Shown: one piece after another, positions 9,001 to 11,420 of the stretch
Layout of the letters: each line of letters starts with the position of its first letter
How positions within the stretch are numbered: the first letter of the stretch is position 1
Origin: Monoraphidium neglectum
Lineage: Eukaryota; Chlorophyta; Chlorophyceae; Sphaeropleales; Selenastraceae
Direction: 5' to 3'
Assembly (NCBI RefSeq): GCF_000611645.1
Contig: NW_014012147.1
Coordinates: forward strand, 2,909 to 14,328
DNA: 11,420 bases
Program-made: the position numbers and the translations under genes
Notes under the pieces: generated by a model
Database searches by the model: none
What the model saw: the letters and a program-made list of their open reading frames with translations, nothing else
Told to the model about the DNA's origin: nothing

Positions 9001-9442
9001 CGGACCATACCAACGCGGGCCGGCACACGCATGCCTTGTACAAGGTACAGGACACCTACCGACACATATAGTTGGTGTGACTACCTTGTTTTGTCCAGGC
9101 CAGCCGTGCCCCAACTGCACCGGCTGTATCACCAACGCAAGCATAACCACGCATACCCTCCATCCACAGCGGCAATCCAAGCCCGTGCCCACAATAGCAG
9201 GGTGCATCCGCCCCCCAACCTTGAGCAGCTGCATGGTGTCTTCCGCCATGCGCCCTTTGCTGGGAAGGCCCATGCGCAGCGTGCTGCGCGGCGCTGGCTT
9301 GGGCAGCTTGGTCACTGCACCGTGTTGCATGTGTGCCGAGGGGTCGCTGCCTGCGGCCCCAAGCTCAGCTGCCCCAGTGCAGCAGGAGCACGACACAAGC
9401 ACAGCCGAGCCCTTGATCGGCGCGCCCGGTGCTGAGTCGCAC
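6045..9442 (-). CDS. hisG: ATP phosphoribosyltransferase (HisG), plant/long type, 5' end unresolved
   Basis: Catalyses the first step of histidine synthesis, joining ATP and PRPP to give phosphoribosyl-ATP; plastidial in plants (HISN1). Exons on the minus strand: 9442-9220, 8997-8938, 8737-8636, 8247-8076, 7931-7797, 7598-7537, 7377-7263, 6968-6889, 6667-6539 and 6203-6045 (TGA stop). All phases agree, giving about 411 residues, near the plant length. Signatures: LRMGLPSKGRM near the N-terminus, GDIDLGIVGTDM, VVHEALNFG, and the HisG signature E-x5-G-x-A-x2-I-x-D-L-x2-T-G-x-T-L, which is split by an intron at the Gly of STG. The last four exons form the HisG_C regulatory domain (VTANMRG, GPTVSPVY, ACVICVPKK, GGSGVLVQPMTYIFDEE), pointing to feedback inhibition by histidine. 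The codons before LRMGLPSKG (CDSAPGAP... to PKPAPRS) look like the end of a plastid transit peptide. The start is not settled: 9330 is an in-frame ATG, but candidates further upstream would supply a transit peptide. Confidence 0.93.
7378..7536 (-). other. Probable GC-AG intron of hisG (between exons 6 and 7)
   Basis: The exon ends tcacag and the intron starts gcgcgc; the acceptor is cacgtgcag. Joining here gives HILESQ-GVLVANRR, which matches the plant ESQxxLVAxRR spacing exactly. An in-frame GT donor exists 54 nt downstream (GT at 7482-7481) and would add 18 residues, so alternative splicing is possible. Confidence 0.65.
7599..7796 (-). other. Probable GC-AG intron of hisG (between exons 5 and 6)
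   Basis: The exon ends caacag and the intron starts gcgcgg; the acceptor is tttgcaccag. Joining here gives LVSTG-VTLKENNLKEIEGG, which fits the HisG signature with no gap. The nearest GT donors in the right phase (about 30 nt further, near 7766) would insert about 10 unconserved residues in the middle of that signature; the GT inside the exon (ctg|gtgtca) is in the wrong phase and would create a stop. Confidence 0.75.
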
Positions 9443-9495
9443 CTGCTTGCACGTCGTCCGCGCGCCTAGATAGGCTACATGTTATCTGTGTACAC

Positions 9496-9647
9496 GCCAT
9501 TTCCCTGGCGCGAGTTGCGCCTACTCTTGCCCGCCATGTGATCCCGAACCCGACTTGCCCAGCGGGTGCCGCCCGCGCCAGAAGCACCCCATTGTCTATA
9601 CTCGTCACCACGTGCCTTCGCGTGGCAGCCATTGGCCCCTGCCTCAT
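9496..9647 (-). CDS. hisG: Candidate first exon of hisG (transit peptide)
   Basis: The HisG frame is open only back to 9465 and contains no ATG upstream of 9330. An adjacent frame carries ATG at 9647 and a second at 9632 (context ggccaATGGCTGCC). It encodes an Arg/Ala/Val-rich, acid-poor stretch beginning MAATRRHVVTS that resembles a chloroplast transit peptide. It could join by gc|gtgtac (exon end 9496) to agcag|g (exon start 9442), or by aga|gtaggc (9525) to tctag|gcg (9465). Either implied intron is only 53-59 nt, well below the others in this gene. A longer intron from a more distant exon is also possible. Confidence 0.3.
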
Positions 9648-9984
9648 TGTTGCTCCAGGCGAGGGAGCACCGGAGAGGGAGACACCTTATCCTACAACAG
9701 CGCCGTGTACTGACAAGTTTGTCATCGGTTTGAGGTTGTCAAGCAAGATTTACTTGCTTACTGTAGCGCACGTGGGAGCGTGGGTGAGGGCAGTCAACGC
9801 GTCCTTCAGTCTTCGCTCCCAGCAGTGTGATACTCGCATGGGGGGGCATGGATACGAATTATACTTCTCACATAAGTTTATAGAATTATAGTAAGTGCCT
9901 GACAGTCAACAACAGGTGCCGTTGTGTATCGGAGGCCTTGTCAGGCAATGTATAGCTGCTCGTTCGCAGCTTGTAACATCGCGC
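9648..9984. promoter_or_regulatory. Divergent promoter region between hisG and the FCP-like gene
   Basis: About 340 bp lies between the candidate hisG start (minus) and the first ATG of the phosphatase gene (plus). No gene is seen here. An AT-rich core at about 9855-9892, containing tttatagaattatag, stands out against the GC-rich surroundings and could serve as a TATA-like or nucleosome-poor element. A TGTAA on the plus strand at 9972-9976 sits just 5' of the ATG at 9985. The regulatory role is inferred from gene orientation. Confidence 0.45.
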
Positions 9985-10382
9985 ATGGTGAGTGATCACG
10001 TAAAGGGCGCCGACAGAGAAGGTAGCTTTGGCAGTGGAGCCGAGGAGGAGGACCTTCAGCTCCACCTGGCTGACGACGACGCGGTAGGCGGCTGGAAGGA
10101 AGCAGAAAGGGTTGATATGTCGCTTTGATCATCTCGCGTGCAAGGGTCTGCTCCCTCGGACGAACTCTCGGGGAAAGCAGCAGGCCGGTGCAGCTGGTGC
10201 CACACCCGCATCTGCCTGGGTGGCCCTGATGCGCGCAACAGATGGATGAAGAACATGAAAGAGAGCACCATGAATCCTACGATCACGCTGGTGGAGCCCC
10301 TGGCGAGCGGCCGTCGAAAGTGGCGCTCGCTCTGCAGCATCGTGAGCCGGCGCAGCCGGCGCCGCAGCATGACAGCCACCAC

Positions 10383-10432
<50 letters not shown>

Positions 10433-11413
10433 CCATCACCACCACCAGCACCACGGCGGCGAGCTTGACGACCGTATCCTGCTGCTGTTTGACCTGAACG
10501 GTGCGCTGGTGGCAGTGCGTGCCGCAAGCAGGAGATGCCCCCCATGTTCACAAGGCTTGTGCTGGTTGGCGAAAGCACCTGCGCTCGTTTCCGTCGACCC
10601 ATCCCGCTTACACGCAAGCGGCTTGGTCACCGCGCCCCCTCCACCTCGTTATCCCGCCCAGGCGTGCTCACGGACCACACCCCGCCGCGCGAGGAGGGCC
10701 GCTACATCCGCCGCGACCACGTGGTGCGGCCCCACATTGAGCGCCTGCTGGCGCTGCGCCAGCACTTCCGCCTGGGCATCTACTCCAGCGCGACACTGCG
10801 CACCGTCAACCGCGCGCTGGGGCTGGTGCGCTCGGAGCTGCTGGCCATGAGGCAGCAGGGCGTGGAGGGTGAGCGGGCGCTGCGCTGTGTGGCCGGGCGG
10901 GGTAGGGTGGGGCGGGGCGAGGCATAGCAGGGGCGTTGCCGCTGGCTTTATGGTAGCTGAGTCTCACGAGCGCCTGCAATCCTGGTTGGGATGCTGGCCC
11001 CGAGTCTGTGTTGTGGTCCTGGTTCACTTGAGGGTATCTTGGGTGTGGGTGAGTGAGTGGGTGGGCGGGCGAGCGGGCACACAGCGCCACGCGGGATATT
11101 TCCTGGGCATATGCCATCAGAAAACCCTTCCGCCATGTATGTGCTGCCAACTTTCTGCACGCAATCCTTCCCCTTTGTACATCTCCAGTCCCGGACGCCC
11201 CCCTGTTTGAGGTGATCATGCACCGCGACCACTGCACCCCGGACCCCCGCTGGCGCGAGCGCCCCGACGGCAAGGAGTGGTCGACCGTCAAGCCGCTGGC
11301 GCACCACGGCCTAGACCTGGCGCGGTGCGTGCTGGTGGACAACGACTGGCACAAGAGCGTGGAGGGGGAGGAGGCCAACATGCTGTTGGTGCCAGACTGG
11401 CTGCAGGAGCCAG
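9985..11413 (+). CDS. FCP1/NIF-like HAD-family phosphatase with Gln/His-rich N-terminus (3' partial)
   Basis: Exons: 9985-10083 (probable), 10242-10500, 10662-10868, 11189-11413, followed by a likely donor gtgggg at 11414; the gene runs off the window. Phases agree, giving 263 residues so far. Exon 1 encodes an acidic stretch (MVSDHVKGADREGS... to LADDDA) that continues naturally into MDEEHEREHHE; a TGA at 10227-10229 closes the frame before 10242, so the fallback start is ATG 10242. The catalytic domain starts LLLFDLNGVLTDHT: D117 is the expected phosphorylated Asp, but the second acidic residue is Asn119. Next come IYSSAT (159-164, motif II), K223 in STVKPL (motif III), and VLVDNDWHKS (D239, motif IV). 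FCP1-type enzymes remove phosphate from Ser/Thr in proteins such as RNA polymerase II tails; the substrate here is unknown. The N-terminal region, His-rich with 15 Gln, is probably disordered. The family call is secure; activity is not. Confidence 0.82.
10386..10430 (+). repeat. (CAG)15 trinucleotide repeat encoding Gln15
   Basis: Fifteen uninterrupted CAG codons lie in the frame of the phosphatase gene, flanked by three His before and HHHHHQHH after. The same run reads as Ser or Ala in the other plus frames and as Leu or Ala on the minus strand, which produces spurious open frames. The lack of synonymous CAA codons suggests recent slippage expansion. Confidence 0.95.
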
Positions 11414-11420
11414 GTGGGGG

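Noticed and set aside
10138..10497. Plus-strand frame with a poly-Ser run, and minus-strand frames with poly-Leu or poly-Ala, around the CAG repeat
   Set aside because: These are other readings of the same (CAG)15 tract. Only the poly-Gln frame leads into the LLLFDLNG catalytic motif and splices in phase.
1..11420. Mobile element, CRISPR array, virus-like or prokaryotic defence system
   Set aside because: No transposase, integrase, reverse transcriptase, terminal repeats, regularly spaced repeats or phage-like genes were seen on either strand.

Overview
The window looks like nuclear DNA of a green alga (Chlorophyta). It is GC-rich. The genes have many introns of about 140 to 460 bp, mostly with GT..AG ends and acceptors of the form gcag|g. 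TG/CA and CAG microsatellites are present, the only TGTAA polyadenylation-type signal downstream of one gene is the chlorophyte kind, and the encoded proteins resemble land-plant and algal families. No bacterial operon, rRNA, tRNA, CRISPR array or transposon was found. All gene models were spliced by eye from conserved protein motifs plus matching intron phases.

Three protein-coding genes are present. (1) Minus strand, 5524 to beyond position 1: an RRP6-like 3'-5' exoribonuclease of the plant RRP6L3 type. It has a complete DEDDy exonuclease core, an HRDC domain, and a C-terminal Cys/His module like that of animal EXD2. Eight coding exons are visible and the 3' end lies outside the window. (2) Minus strand, 9442 (or about 9647) to 6045: ATP phosphoribosyltransferase (HisG/HISN1), the first enzyme of histidine synthesis, in at least ten exons. 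Two neighbouring introns appear to use GC instead of GT donors. (3) Plus strand, about 9985 to beyond 11413: an FCP1/NLI-interacting-factor-like HAD phosphatase with a Gln/His-rich N-terminus made by an uninterrupted run of 15 CAG codons. Its 3' end lies outside the window.

Layout: genes 1 and 2 are tandem on the minus strand, separated by 520 bp (5525-6044) that holds the probable hisG 3' UTR with nested inverted repeats, one TGTAA signal, and the short promoter of gene 1. Genes 2 and 3 are divergent across roughly 340 bp (9648-9984) with an AT-rich core. The three genes have no evident common pathway: RNA or nucleic-acid 3' processing, amino-acid synthesis, and protein dephosphorylation. 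I see an ordinary algal gene neighbourhood rather than a dedicated new system. The most notable points are the paired GC-AG introns, the exonuclease architecture, and the polyQ/His phosphatase with an Asn in its catalytic motif.
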